From Lachnospiraceae bacterium (GTDB lineage: Bacteria; Bacillota; Clostridia; Lachnospirales; Lachnospiraceae): a DNA stretch of 36,694 bases. Location of the stretch: NCBI GenBank assembly GCA_900770345.1, contig CAAGKF010000151.1, positions 1 to 36,694 on the forward strand, in the 5' to 3' direction. The position numbers and the translations under genes are program-made. Positions 17,412 through 24,257 of the stretch are shown here, one piece after another (the first letter of the stretch is position 1; every line of letters begins with the position of its first letter). The notes below the pieces were generated by a model. That model had not been told where the DNA came from. It saw only the letters and a program-made list of their open reading frames with translations, and did not search any database.

Positions 17412-17900
17412 ATGATGGAAATAGTAAACGTAAGAATTGATGACCGCCTGATCCACGGACAGGTTGCTGCTGTGTGGAGTCTGGTAACAAAGGCAACCAG
17501 AATTATGGTAGTAGATGACCTGGTGGTTAAGGATGCTGTAAATAAAGAAGCGCTGAAAATGGCATGTCCGAAGCAGTGCAAGCTGTCTATTCTGACGGTG
17601 GAGAAGGCTGCGGCGAATCTCTGCGCCGGCAAATATGAGGGGGAACGTGTTTTTATCGTAGCGAAAAGCCCGAAAACGATTCGCGGACTTTATGACCGCG
17701 GCTTTCATATGGAGAAGGTCAACGTGGGCAATATGGGCGGAAAGCAGAATACCCGGATGCTGAAAAAGGCAGTCAGCGTGACAGAGGAGGATATCGCTGA
17801 TTTTCTGTATCTGGCTGAACAGGGGGTAAAGGTTACTGCTCAGATGGTGCCGGCAGACGAAGCTCTTGATTTTACAGAACTGATAAGAGCAGCAAAATAA
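17412..17900 (+). CDS. PTS EIIB, mannose family
   Basis: A 162-residue cytoplasmic protein that phosphorylates the incoming sugar. His15 in RIDDRLIHGQVA is the phosphorylated residue. It completes the EIIABCD set, although it is placed at the end of the operon, after the two enzymes, rather than beside EIIC and EIID. The start at 17412 has AGGTGG ahead (17399-17404); the next codon is also ATG. No terminator is visible before the promoter of the next gene. Confidence 0.94.
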   Translation: MMEIVNVRIDDRLIHGQVAAVWSLVTKATRIMVVDDLVVKDAVNKEALKMACPKQCKLSILTVEKAAANLCAGKYEGERVFIVAKSPKTIRGLYDRGFHMEKVNVGNMGGKQNTRMLKKAVSVTEEDIADFLYLAEQGVKVTAQMVPADEALDFTELIRAAK

Positions 17901-17901
17901 A

Positions 17902-17930
17902 TTGACAAATGACAGCGGGTTTTTTACAAT
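17902..17930 (+). promoter_or_regulatory. promoter upstream of the DUF554 gene
   Basis: TTGACA (17902-17907), 17 bases, TACAAT (17925-17930), directly after the EIIB stop. It suggests DUF554 is transcribed on its own as well as by read-through. Confidence 0.65.
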
Positions 17931-17999
17931 GGAAATCGGATGATTAGATCCGGCAGATCTGAAAAAGTATCTGTCTAAAAATTTTTACGGGGTGAAAAA

Positions 18000-18683
18000 A
18001 TGATAGGAACCATTGCAAATACCATCGCGATTCTCACGGGCAGTACGATCGGAAGTATTTTAAAGAAAGGGATCCGGGAGGAATATCAGAGCTGTCTGTT
18101 CACGGCCATGGGACTGGCAGCCTTCGGCATCGGCATAAATGCTGTTGTATCCAATATGCCGAAAAGTCAGTATCCTGTTCTGTTCATTATTTCTCTGGCA
18201 CTGGGATCTCTGATCGGTACGGCTTCCAGGCTGGAATACCGTTTCCAGCATCTGCTGGACCGCTTTTCTCTGGGATATCTGGGAACAGGGCTTTCCACAG
18301 CCATTCTGATGTTCTGTATCGGAACACTCTCCATTCTGGGTCCCATTGAGGCGGCAGTTCACGGCAATCATACCTATCTGTTTACCAATGCTACGCTGGA
18401 TTTTATTACTTCCATGGCGCTGGCATCTACTTACGGTATCGGCATCGCGATCGCGGCGGGAGTGCTTTTTCTGTGGCAGGGCAGTATCTATATGGGAGCG
18501 GGAGTTCTGTCCGGCTTTCTGGTTCCGGAGCTGATGTGTGAAGTGTCTGTTGTGGGAGGATTTCTGATTGCGGCCTCCGGTCTGTCGATTCTGAAGGTAA
18601 AGGACTGTCACAGTATGAACATGCTGCCGGCCCTTCTGGTGCCTCCGCTGTGGTTTGTAATAAAGGGTTTTGTGGGACTGTAG
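18000..18683 (+). CDS. DUF554 family membrane protein
   Basis: A 227-residue membrane protein with six to seven hydrophobic segments. It starts with IGTIANTIAILTGSTIGSIL, typical of the DUF554 (YqgA/YdfK) family, and has LALGSLIGTASRLEYRF in the second quarter. The family is widespread and thought to be a small transporter or channel, but no substrate is established. It has its own promoter and terminator, so it is probably a single-gene unit unrelated to the PTS operon. Confidence 0.88.
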   Translation: MIGTIANTIAILTGSTIGSILKKGIREEYQSCLFTAMGLAAFGIGINAVVSNMPKSQYPVLFIISLALGSLIGTASRLEYRFQHLLDRFSLGYLGTGLSTAILMFCIGTLSILGPIEAAVHGNHTYLFTNATLDFITSMALASTYGIGIAIAAGVLFLWQGSIYMGAGVLSGFLVPELMCEVSVVGGFLIAASGLSILKVKDCHSMNMLPALLVPPLWFVIKGFVGL

Positions 18684-18702
18684 CGGATCAGATAAAAAAC
18701 TT

Positions 18703-18733
18703 AAAATGCCGGGCATGGCGCCTGGCATTTTTT
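18703..18733 (+). terminator. rho-independent terminator after DUF554
   Basis: AAATGCCGGG (18704-18713) pairs with CCTGGCATTT (18721-18730) with one G-U pair, and a T-run follows to 18733. Confidence 0.85.
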
Positions 18734-18737
18734 GCAG

Positions 18738-18755
18738 GTGCGCCTGGCGGCGCAC
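18738..18755. repeat. GC-rich hairpin repeat, copy 1
   Basis: GTGCGCC-TGGC-GGCGCAC forms a perfect 7-bp stem. The same sequence with one loop base changed occurs at 22364-22381. Both copies come directly after a rho-independent terminator, suggesting a small dispersed element or a tandem terminator part. Confidence 0.6.
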
Positions 18756-18762
18756 TATTTTG

Positions 18763-19065
18763 TTATTTTTGCTGGTGTTTGATACTTTTTTTATATAACA
18801 CTGTACTGAATATTACAGCGAGAACATCTGTAATCACCTGTGCTGAATAAATGGCCGCAATACCATATTTTACCGGAGCCAGTATCGGCAGAATCAGAAG
18901 GAGTGGTATATATGTACCTTTACAGAACAGAGACACCGTTAATGAATATGATTTCATACCTCTTGCTATAAATGCCTGTATCAAGGTTGACTGTATGCCC
19001 GAAAAAATCATAAACGTAAATAGAAGCAATTTATTGAGAAATGTGGATGGCTCCGTCAGAAGCAA
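18763..19065 (-). pseudogene. C-terminal remnant of a MATE family transporter
   Basis: About 100 codons on the minus strand read like the last three membrane segments of a MATE protein (FSGIQSTLIQAFIARGMKSY, then ILPILAPVKYGIAAIYSAQVITDVLAV). Intact members are about 450 residues, so some three quarters is missing. Just upstream another frame gives KDPVKVFASDGAIHISQ, which also fits the same region of the family, implying a frameshift as well as truncation. It has no start with a ribosome site. The stretch 18684-19276 otherwise holds only the terminator, the GC hairpin and the next promoter. Confidence 0.65.
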
Positions 19066-19142
19066 AGACCTTAACAGGATCTTTATACAATACTAACAAA
19101 AAAATTATAAAGATTTTGTTAAAAATGAGGGCACAAAAATAG

Positions 19143-19171
19143 TTGAAACTGGCAAAAACCTATGATAAAAT
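19143..19171 (+). promoter_or_regulatory. promoter of the second TRAP operon
   Basis: TTGAAA (19143-19148), 17-base spacer, TAAAAT (19166-19171). The leader to dctP is about 100 bases and contains an 8-bp inverted repeat (TTTACAGA 19211-19218, TCTGTAAA 19238-19245). Confidence 0.6.
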
Positions 19172-19175
19172 TGAA

Positions 19176-19191
19176 TTACAATCGATTGCAA
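19176..19191. promoter_or_regulatory. LacI/CcpA-like operator at the second TRAP promoter
   Basis: TTACAATCGATTGCAA is a 16-bp palindrome with one mismatched pair and a central CG. It starts four bases after the -10 box. It fits a LacI family operator and also matches 13 of 14 positions of the catabolite-response (cre) consensus on either strand, so CcpA is an alternative. Confidence 0.6.
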
Positions 19192-19276
19192 ACAAAAAAT
19201 ATATATGCAATTTACAGATAAGTCGGAAAATTGACAGTCTGTAAAAATATAATATTTAGAGAAGGGAAAAGTAATT

Positions 19277-20368
19277 ATGAAGAAGAAATTGGCACTGATT
19301 ATGGCAGGCGTTATGGCAGCATCACTGGCAGGATGCGGCGGCGGTTCGAAACCGGCTGCAACAACAGCGGCAGCGGCAGGCGGTGCAGCACCGGCAGCAA
19401 CTGAGGCAGCAGCGGCTTCTGATGTTAAGCCTGAACTGAACCTGATCATCGCTTCCAACCAGACATCTTTAGAGAATCCATATTCTTATGGTATGGACAA
19501 GTTCAAAGAGGTTGTAGAAGAAAAGTCCGGCGGCAAGATCCAGGTTACTGTACATAAGGGAACTCTTGGTGAGAATGAGAACGAGCTGATTGAGAAGCTG
19601 GAGATGGGTGCTGCTTCCATGGTAGTTGCTTCTCCTGGCTTCATGACAGCAATCGGCGTACCGGAAGTAGATATTTTCTCTCTGAACTATCTGTTTGACA
19701 GCTTCGATCACTGGGAAGCTTGTCTGGACGGAGATTTCGGCAATAAGATGAAGGATATCGTTAAGGAGAAGACAGGAAACAACTTCCGCATTATGGCTTA
19801 CTGGTCATCTTCTGTACGTGACTACTATGGCAAGAAAGAGGTTAAGACTCCTGCAGATCTGAAGGGTATGACGATTCGTACACAGTCTTCACAGGTACAG
19901 CAGGACTTCTGGAAGGCCTGCGGCGCTATTCCGACTTCTGTAGCATGGGGCGAGTTATACCAGGCACTGCAGCAGGGTGTTGTTGATTCCGCTGAGAACG
20001 ACTATACCAGCTTTATGCTGAAGGAGCATCATAAGACTGAGAACGGCAAGTACATCTCCGAGACTCATCATGACTATACAACCCGTCTTCTTCTGATGAA
20101 CGGAAACTTCTACGATGGTCTGACAGATGAGCAGAAGGCATGGATCGATGAGGCTGTTGTTGAGTGTACCAAGGAAGAGAGAGATGTAGTTTACAGGATG
20201 TTCAAGGAGTCCAAGGAGAAGGTTATCGCTGACGGCGCAATTGTTACCAACTTTGAGGATGTAGATATTGACGCATTCAAGGCTCTGGCACTTCCGATTC
20301 AGGATAAGTTCGCAGCTGACAACAATATGACAGAAGAACTGGAAATGATCCGTGCAGCTGCAAAATAA
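19277..20368 (+). CDS. dctP: TRAP transporter solute-binding lipoprotein (DctP subunit), second system
   Basis: A 363-residue extracytoplasmic receptor. The N-terminal lipoprotein signal ends in SLAGC, and a long Ala/Thr-rich linker (to about residue 55) follows, as in many surface lipoproteins of Clostridia. Family features are YGMDKFKEVVEEKSGGKIQV, ADLKGMTIRTQSS with the carboxylate-binding Arg, and LQQGVVDSAENDYTS. Codon choice is strongly biased (AAG for Lys, CTG for Leu), which suggests high expression. AGAAGGGAAAAG lies just upstream of the ATG. The ligand is unknown; the low similarity to the other DctP in the window argues for a different one. Confidence 0.94.
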   Translation: MKKKLALIMAGVMAASLAGCGGGSKPAATTAAAAGGAAPAATEAAAASDVKPELNLIIASNQTSLENPYSYGMDKFKEVVEEKSGGKIQVTVHKGTLGENENELIEKLEMGAASMVVASPGFMTAIGVPEVDIFSLNYLFDSFDHWEACLDGDFGNKMKDIVKEKTGNNFRIMAYWSSSVRDYYGKKEVKTPADLKGMTIRTQSSQVQQDFWKACGAIPTSVAWGELYQALQQGVVDSAENDYTSFMLKEHHKTENGKYISETHHDYTTRLLLMNGNFYDGLTDEQKAWIDEAVVECTKEERDVVYRMFKESKEKVIADGAIVTNFEDVDIDAFKALALPIQDKFAADNNMTEELEMIRAAAK

Positions 20369-20410
20369 GCGAAGCTTATTCGAAAAACGCATATTGATTT
20401 GAAATGACAT

Positions 20411-20444
20411 GCAGCAGTCACCTGGGAGACTGGGTGGCTGTTGT
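20411..20444 (+). other. mRNA hairpin between dctP and dctQ
   Basis: GCAGCAGTCACC (20411-20422) pairs fully with GGTGGCTGTTGT (20433-20444) if G-U pairs are counted, giving a 12-bp stem with a 10-base loop. No T-run follows. It lies in the 148-base gap between dctP and dctQ and may protect the dctP end of the message so that more receptor than permease is made. Confidence 0.5.
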
Positions 20445-20516
20445 TCCGTCTCAGGACGCGTTAAAAAACTGTTAAAATTCTTTTATTCCATTTCACAAGG
20501 AAAAGGGGAACGAATA

Positions 20517-21002
20517 ATGAAGAAAGTAATTGATACGATGCAGAAGATCCAGGTTGCGATCGGCGGATTTTTCCTGCTTATCTTTCTGCTTACGGTTGTA
20601 TTTCAGATGCTGTCCCGTTATATGGGAATCGCAGCTACCTGGACCGAGGATGTGTCCATGTACTCATTTATCTGGGCTGTATTTATGGGCGCAGGCGCCA
20701 TGGTTTATGAGAACCGTCATTTCGCATTTACCTCCATCAGCGATATGCTGAAGAACCAGAAGATCAAGAGCGTTCTGGCAATTGTAATCTACATTATTAT
20801 GCTGGTTTTTGCGGTGCTGATGGTTTACTATGGCTATAAGGTAACAAAACAGTTCTGGAACTATACATGGACCAATATTCCGTCCTTCAAGAGAGGTCCG
20901 ACCTGGCTGTGTCTGCCTCTGTGCGGAGCCACTTCCACCATTTATTTAGTAGCTCTTATTGCTGAAGAGATTGGAAAGCTTACAAAGGGGGGAAATAAAT
21001 AA
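20517..21002 (+). CDS. dctQ: TRAP transporter small permease (DctQ subunit), second system
   Basis: A 161-residue membrane protein with four hydrophobic segments. The DctQ pattern is seen in FQMLSRYMGIAATWTEDVSM followed by YSFIWAVFMGAGAMVYENRH. The ATG at 20517 has AAGGGGAA ahead (20503-20510); the frame is open 36 codons further upstream but that part covers the intergenic hairpin and lacks a ribosome site. Its stop shares one base with the dctM start. Confidence 0.93.
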   Translation: MKKVIDTMQKIQVAIGGFFLLIFLLTVVFQMLSRYMGIAATWTEDVSMYSFIWAVFMGAGAMVYENRHFAFTSISDMLKNQKIKSVLAIVIYIIMLVFAVLMVYYGYKVTKQFWNYTWTNIPSFKRGPTWLCLPLCGATSTIYLVALIAEEIGKLTKGGNK

Positions 21003-22288
21003 TGGGCGTAATTCTGGTAGTAATGTTTGTTCTTTTTGTAGCGCTTGGTGTGCCGATTTCCTTCGCGCTTGGTGTTGTATCCTTTACCGGTATTGCTTCA
21101 CTTGATATGATTCCCAACACGGTTGTGTTCTCAAAGATGTTCAACGGTCTGAACAGCTTTACGCTGCTGGCAGTTCCGCTGTTCATCCTGGCTGCAAACC
21201 TGATGAATGAAGGTGAGATCACGGAGAAGCTGATCGACTGCTGTAACGCACTGGTAGGCCATTTCCGCGGCGGTCTTGCATATTCCAACGTACTGGTTTC
21301 CATGATTTTTGCCGGTATTTCCGGTTCTTCACAGGCTGATACGGCAGGTGTAGGAAAGATCTTCATCCCGGCAATGGAAAAGCAGGGCTATGATAAAGGT
21401 ACTTCCGTAGGTGTTACCGCAGCCTCTTCCACACTGGGATCCATTATCCCGCCCAGTATTACGATGGTAGTTTATGCCGGTATTGCAAATGTCAGCACAG
21501 GTGCGCTGTTTATGTCCGGTCTGGTTCCCGGTATCCTGCTGGGACTTGCCATGATGGCTGTTGTAAAGTTCTATTCCAAGAAAAAGAACTTCCCCAAGTG
21601 TGAGAAAGTTCCTGTAAAAGAGGCTCTTCATCTGGTATTCCAGTCTCTGCCGGCTCTGATGACTCCTATCATCCTGATCGGCGGTATTGTAACAGGTCTG
21701 TTTACTCCTACCGAGTCAGCGGCTTTTGCCAGCATGTACGCTCTGATCGTAGGTCTGTTCTTTTACAAGACCATTAAGGTTAAGAACCTGCCCAGGATCC
21801 TGATCGAGACCATGAAAATGTCCTCTCTTTCTCTGTTCGCTCTGGCTACGGCAAACGCGCTGGGCGAGCTGCTGAGTTACTATCAGCTGAACGTGATCGT
21901 ACAGCAGTTCTTCCTGAACATGACCGGAGGACGTCTGGTGTTCCTGCTTGTAGTAGTTGCATTCTTCATGTTTGTGGGAACCTTTATGGATGCGGTTCCG
22001 GCAATGATCCTGTTTGTACCGATCATTCTTCCGTCTGCAACCTCACTGGGTATCAGCCCCATCATCCTTGGCCTGATCATCGTTGTTACTCTGGCTCTTG
22101 GACTGGTAACTCCGCCCTACGGTCTGTGTCTGCTGATCGCTTCATCCATCAGCGGAATCACGATTGAGGATGCGTTTAAGGGTACACTTCCTTATTTCCT
22201 TTCCTCCATCGCGGTTCTGGCACTGCTGGTACTTTTCCCGGATCTGTGGCTGGCTATTCCTTCCACGTTCTTCCCGGGTCTGTTCTAA
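21002..22288 (+). CDS. dctM: TRAP transporter large permease (DctM subunit), second system
   Basis: A 428-residue membrane channel subunit. Family stretches include SFTLLAVPLFILAANLMNEG, FAGISGSSQADTAGVGKIFI, STLGSIIPPSITMVVYAGIA and LVTPPYGLCLLIA. The length and segment number are standard. It is the last gene of the operon and is followed by a rho-independent terminator at 22314. With the preceding DctP and DctQ it forms a complete sodium-dependent importer, probably for a carboxylate. Confidence 0.95.
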   Translation: MGVILVVMFVLFVALGVPISFALGVVSFTGIASLDMIPNTVVFSKMFNGLNSFTLLAVPLFILAANLMNEGEITEKLIDCCNALVGHFRGGLAYSNVLVSMIFAGISGSSQADTAGVGKIFIPAMEKQGYDKGTSVGVTAASSTLGSIIPPSITMVVYAGIANVSTGALFMSGLVPGILLGLAMMAVVKFYSKKKNFPKCEKVPVKEALHLVFQSLPALMTPIILIGGIVTGLFTPTESAAFASMYALIVGLFFYKTIKVKNLPRILIETMKMSSLSLFALATANALGELLSYYQLNVIVQQFFLNMTGGRLVFLLVVVAFFMFVGTFMDAVPAMILFVPIILPSATSLGISPIILGLIIVVTLALGLVTPPYGLCLLIASSISGITIEDAFKGTLPYFLSSIAVLALLVLFPDLWLAIPSTFFPGLF

Positions 22289-22313
22289 GGAATATTGAAA
22301 GATAATGTATAAT

Positions 22314-22361
22314 AAACCGGAGTCTTTCGGATGCAGAGGCATCTGAGAGGCTCCGGTTTTT
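22314..22361 (+). terminator. rho-independent terminator of the second TRAP operon
   Basis: AAACCGGAG (22314-22322) pairs with CTCCGGTTT (22351-22359), with an inner GGATGC/GCATCT helix; T-run to 22361. The A/T-rich other side (TTTATTATAC on the minus strand) may also stop transcripts of the convergent kinase gene. Confidence 0.85.
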
Positions 22362-22363
22362 AG

Positions 22364-22381
22364 GTGCGCCCGGCGGCGCAC
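22364..22381. repeat. GC-rich hairpin repeat, copy 2
   Basis: GTGCGCC-CGGC-GGCGCAC, identical in both arms to the copy at 18738-18755 and differing in one loop base. It lies between the terminator and the end of the kinase gene. Confidence 0.6.
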
Positions 22382-22386
22382 GCTTT

Positions 22387-23457
22387 TTAGGATTCCGGGA
22401 TTACGGGAATACTGTTTTCTTCAATGCCAAATTCTCTGAAATACCGGTTTTCCATAGGAATCCAGAGATCCTGGAAATGTTTCAGCATATCCGGGCCATT
22501 GCGTTTCATAATGCGGTGAGCCTGTTCATCCGGACTGATCCGGCAGAAGAACCGCAGATCATAAGCATCTCCGAAGAAAGGATGCTGGCTGTAGGCGCCT
22601 TCTATAATATTCAGTCTGCAGAAGGGAACATGGATTCTTTTCTCAATTTTCTGCTTGCCGCAGTCATAAACTCCATACTCCAGTCCATCAGGGGAGGAGA
22701 GATGGCTGAGGATTTCTTCGTAAAATCGTTCATAGTCTACATTCCCTCCCGGCTGATTCAGGCGCTCATTGGTGCGCATTTCCGGGCGGAGGAAAAAGTC
22801 ATCCATATGGAACAGGTTGCAGCTGTATATTTCCGCCAGAATCCGTCCGAGCGTGCTTTTTCCGCTTCCGCACATTCCGTCGATGGCCACTGTGACAGGA
22901 CGGCTTCCGGCGGCCCGGCAGGCGCGGTCAATTGCTAAAAATACCGGATAAAAGCGTGTATAGTATTCCGCCGCGACACGGTAGGCAGGGCGGTAGCAGC
23001 GGCGATAGATCTCACTGTGGCTGACAGGTGGATATCCCTGTTCCTTATACTGCTTCAGATAGGCTTCCAGCTCCTGCTCTGGGAAGTGGATGCTTCCGTC
23101 GAGGCAGCATTCCTTTAAAATTTCCAGTTTATGTTCAAAAGAAACGGTTTTTCCCACCTTCCGGTCAGCTGTCTGGACAAAAAGCTGGTTCAGCGTTTCC
23201 GGATCCAGCCCCTCGTTTAATGCGGAAAGATAGATACGGCACATGCCGTCGCCGATGGCTTCAACAGAGCGGCAGCTTTCTTTCGGTGTTACCTTCTGGT
23301 ATGATTCCCACTCTTCTTTAAGGCGCTTAAGACTTTTGTCCGGGTTGGCAATCATATGACCGCCTCCGAATTCACTTTGATACAGAAGCTTTACTGCGTC
23401 CGTTATCTGCATTTTCGGATATCGTTTCCAATGGTCCAGCAAATATTCTTTCATCAT
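22387..23457 (-). CDS. uridine-kinase-like P-loop protein with extra N-terminal domain
   Basis: A 356-residue cytoplasmic protein. The C-terminal half (about 187-356) is a uridine kinase/phosphoribulokinase-like P-loop domain: Walker A in IDGMCGSGKST near residue 194-202, then FHMDDFFL and a Q-P-G-G-N-x-D-x-x-R motif. The N-terminal half (about 1-180) is a separate domain of unknown role beginning with LLYQSEFGGGHMIANPD. The start at 23457 follows the ECF gene stop by one base; a second ATG is next to it. Pairing with an ECF transporter S subunit suggests that it phosphorylates the imported vitamin or nucleoside, trapping it in the cell. That is inference; the substrate is not known. Confidence 0.75.
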   Translation of the reverse strand: MMKEYLLDHWKRYPKMQITDAVKLLYQSEFGGGHMIANPDKSLKRLKEEWESYQKVTPKESCRSVEAIGDGMCRIYLSALNEGLDPETLNQLFVQTADRKVGKTVSFEHKLEILKECCLDGSIHFPEQELEAYLKQYKEQGYPPVSHSEIYRRCYRPAYRVAAEYYTRFYPVFLAIDRACRAAGSRPVTVAIDGMCGSGKSTLGRILAEIYSCNLFHMDDFFLRPEMRTNERLNQPGGNVDYERFYEEILSHLSSPDGLEYGVYDCGKQKIEKRIHVPFCRLNIIEGAYSQHPFFGDAYDLRFFCRISPDEQAHRIMKRNGPDMLKHFQDLWIPMENRYFREFGIEENSIPVIPES

Positions 23458-23458
23458 A

Positions 23459-23998
23459 TTAATCCATAACCTTTGCACGTTTTAATGCAATTATAATAGC
23501 AGGAATCAGTACGATCTGCAAGATGATGCCGGGAATGGCATTGAGAAAGCCTGCAGTCAGAAAGATCTGGAAAGAAAAAGCTTTTCCTGCGATGCCGTAA
23601 ATTGGCATACTGACCAGTCCCCATACGATTCTTCCTGCGATCATTGCTCCTATCAGGCTGAAATAAACAGAGGCATTGTTTTTAGGCAGATATGCGTAAA
23701 GGATGCCGGTGCAGGCGCCGTAAACGGCGAGTTCAAAAGCCATGGCAACGGCTGTCGGAAGCATTGGCGGCATGCCGAACATCATGCTTCTTAAAAGAGG
23801 AACTACGAAGCCTACAAGCAGTCCGTATTTCCAGCCGCATACGTAGCCGCAGAGCAGTACCGGAATGTGCATGGGCAAAAGCTTGCTGCCGATACCGGGG
23901 ATCTGACCGGTCAGAAAAGGCATTATAATGCCTAATGCGAGAAACAGGGCAGCTAAAACAAGATCAAAAGTTGCAGTTTTTTTCATTGTGTTTTCCAT
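23459..23998 (-). CDS. ECF transporter S component (substrate-binding membrane subunit)
   Basis: A 179-residue membrane protein with about six hydrophobic segments, an S subunit that binds a vitamin-like molecule and docks on the shared ECF ATPase/EcfT module, which is not in the window. Family-like stretches are ALFLALGIIMPFLTG, LPMHIPVLLCGYVCGWKYGL and PLLRSMMFGMPPMLPTAVAM. The ATG at 23998 has AAGGAG (24005-24010) ahead; the frame extends eight codons further but without such a site. It lies downstream of thiY, but I do not recognise it as ThiT or ThiW, so its vitamin remains open. Confidence 0.85.
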   Translation of the reverse strand: MENTMKKTATFDLVLAALFLALGIIMPFLTGQIPGIGSKLLPMHIPVLLCGYVCGWKYGLLVGFVVPLLRSMMFGMPPMLPTAVAMAFELAVYGACTGILYAYLPKNNASVYFSLIGAMIAGRIVWGLVSMPIYGIAGKAFSFQIFLTAGFLNAIPGIILQIVLIPAIIIALKRAKVMD

Positions 23999-24011
23999 GA
24001 TGTTCTCCTTT

Positions 24012-24077
24012 TCAGGACGCAAAATCTGAAAATAAAAGAAAGCAGAAGCATTTCTTCTGAAATGCGTCTGCCTTCAT
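24012..24077 (-). CDS. possible 21-residue leader peptide
   Basis: An ATG at 24077 opens a 21-codon frame (MKADAFQKKCFCF... ending in FAS) that runs through the leader hairpin at 24042-24071 and stops 14 bases before the ECF gene start. No good ribosome site is seen ahead of it, so it may not be translated. If it is, ribosomes would disrupt the hairpin. Confidence 0.2.
   Translation of the reverse strand: MKADAFQKKCFCFLLFSDFAS
24024..24071 (-). terminator. terminator-like hairpin in the ECF leader
   Basis: On the minus strand GCAGACGCATTTC pairs with GAAATGCTTCTGC around an AGAA loop with one mismatch (24042-24071), followed by a T-rich run (TTTCTTTTATTTT). It is inside the leader, about 25 bases before the ECF ribosome site, the position expected for an attenuator controlled by the upstream leader structure. 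Confidence 0.7.
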
Positions 24078-24216
24078 GGTCTGTATTTTATATGATATTC
24101 GATTCTGTGCCTGCTGATTTTTATTAGGGACAATACCGGACGGATTGTACGGCTGTCCTGCTGGTTTTCTGTCTTCTGACGGAATGGTTGCCGGCTTCTG
24201 CCGGCTGCTGCTTTCT

Positions 24217-24245
24217 AATATACATGTTTTCAGAGTTTTCGTCAA
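24217..24245 (-). promoter_or_regulatory. promoter of the ECF-kinase operon
   Basis: On the minus strand TTGACG (24240-24245), 17 bases, TATATT (24217-24222). It begins only 12 bases after the thiY stop. The transcript would have a leader of about 210 bases, rich in hairpins (GCCGGC-AGAA-GCCGGC first). Confidence 0.65.
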
Positions 24246-24257
24246 GTGTATGAAAAA

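Noticed and set aside
23999..24216. Cobalamin, TPP or T-box element in the ECF leader
   Set aside because: None of the conserved blocks of these elements (such as GCCACTG, CTGAGA, or the AGGGTGG T-box) is present in the right order on the minus strand.
24078..24245. 77-codon minus-strand frame covering the whole ECF leader
   Set aside because: It would start at a TTG in the -35 box before the likely start of transcription, and its sequence has no coding character; only the last 21 codons are kept as a possible leader peptide.
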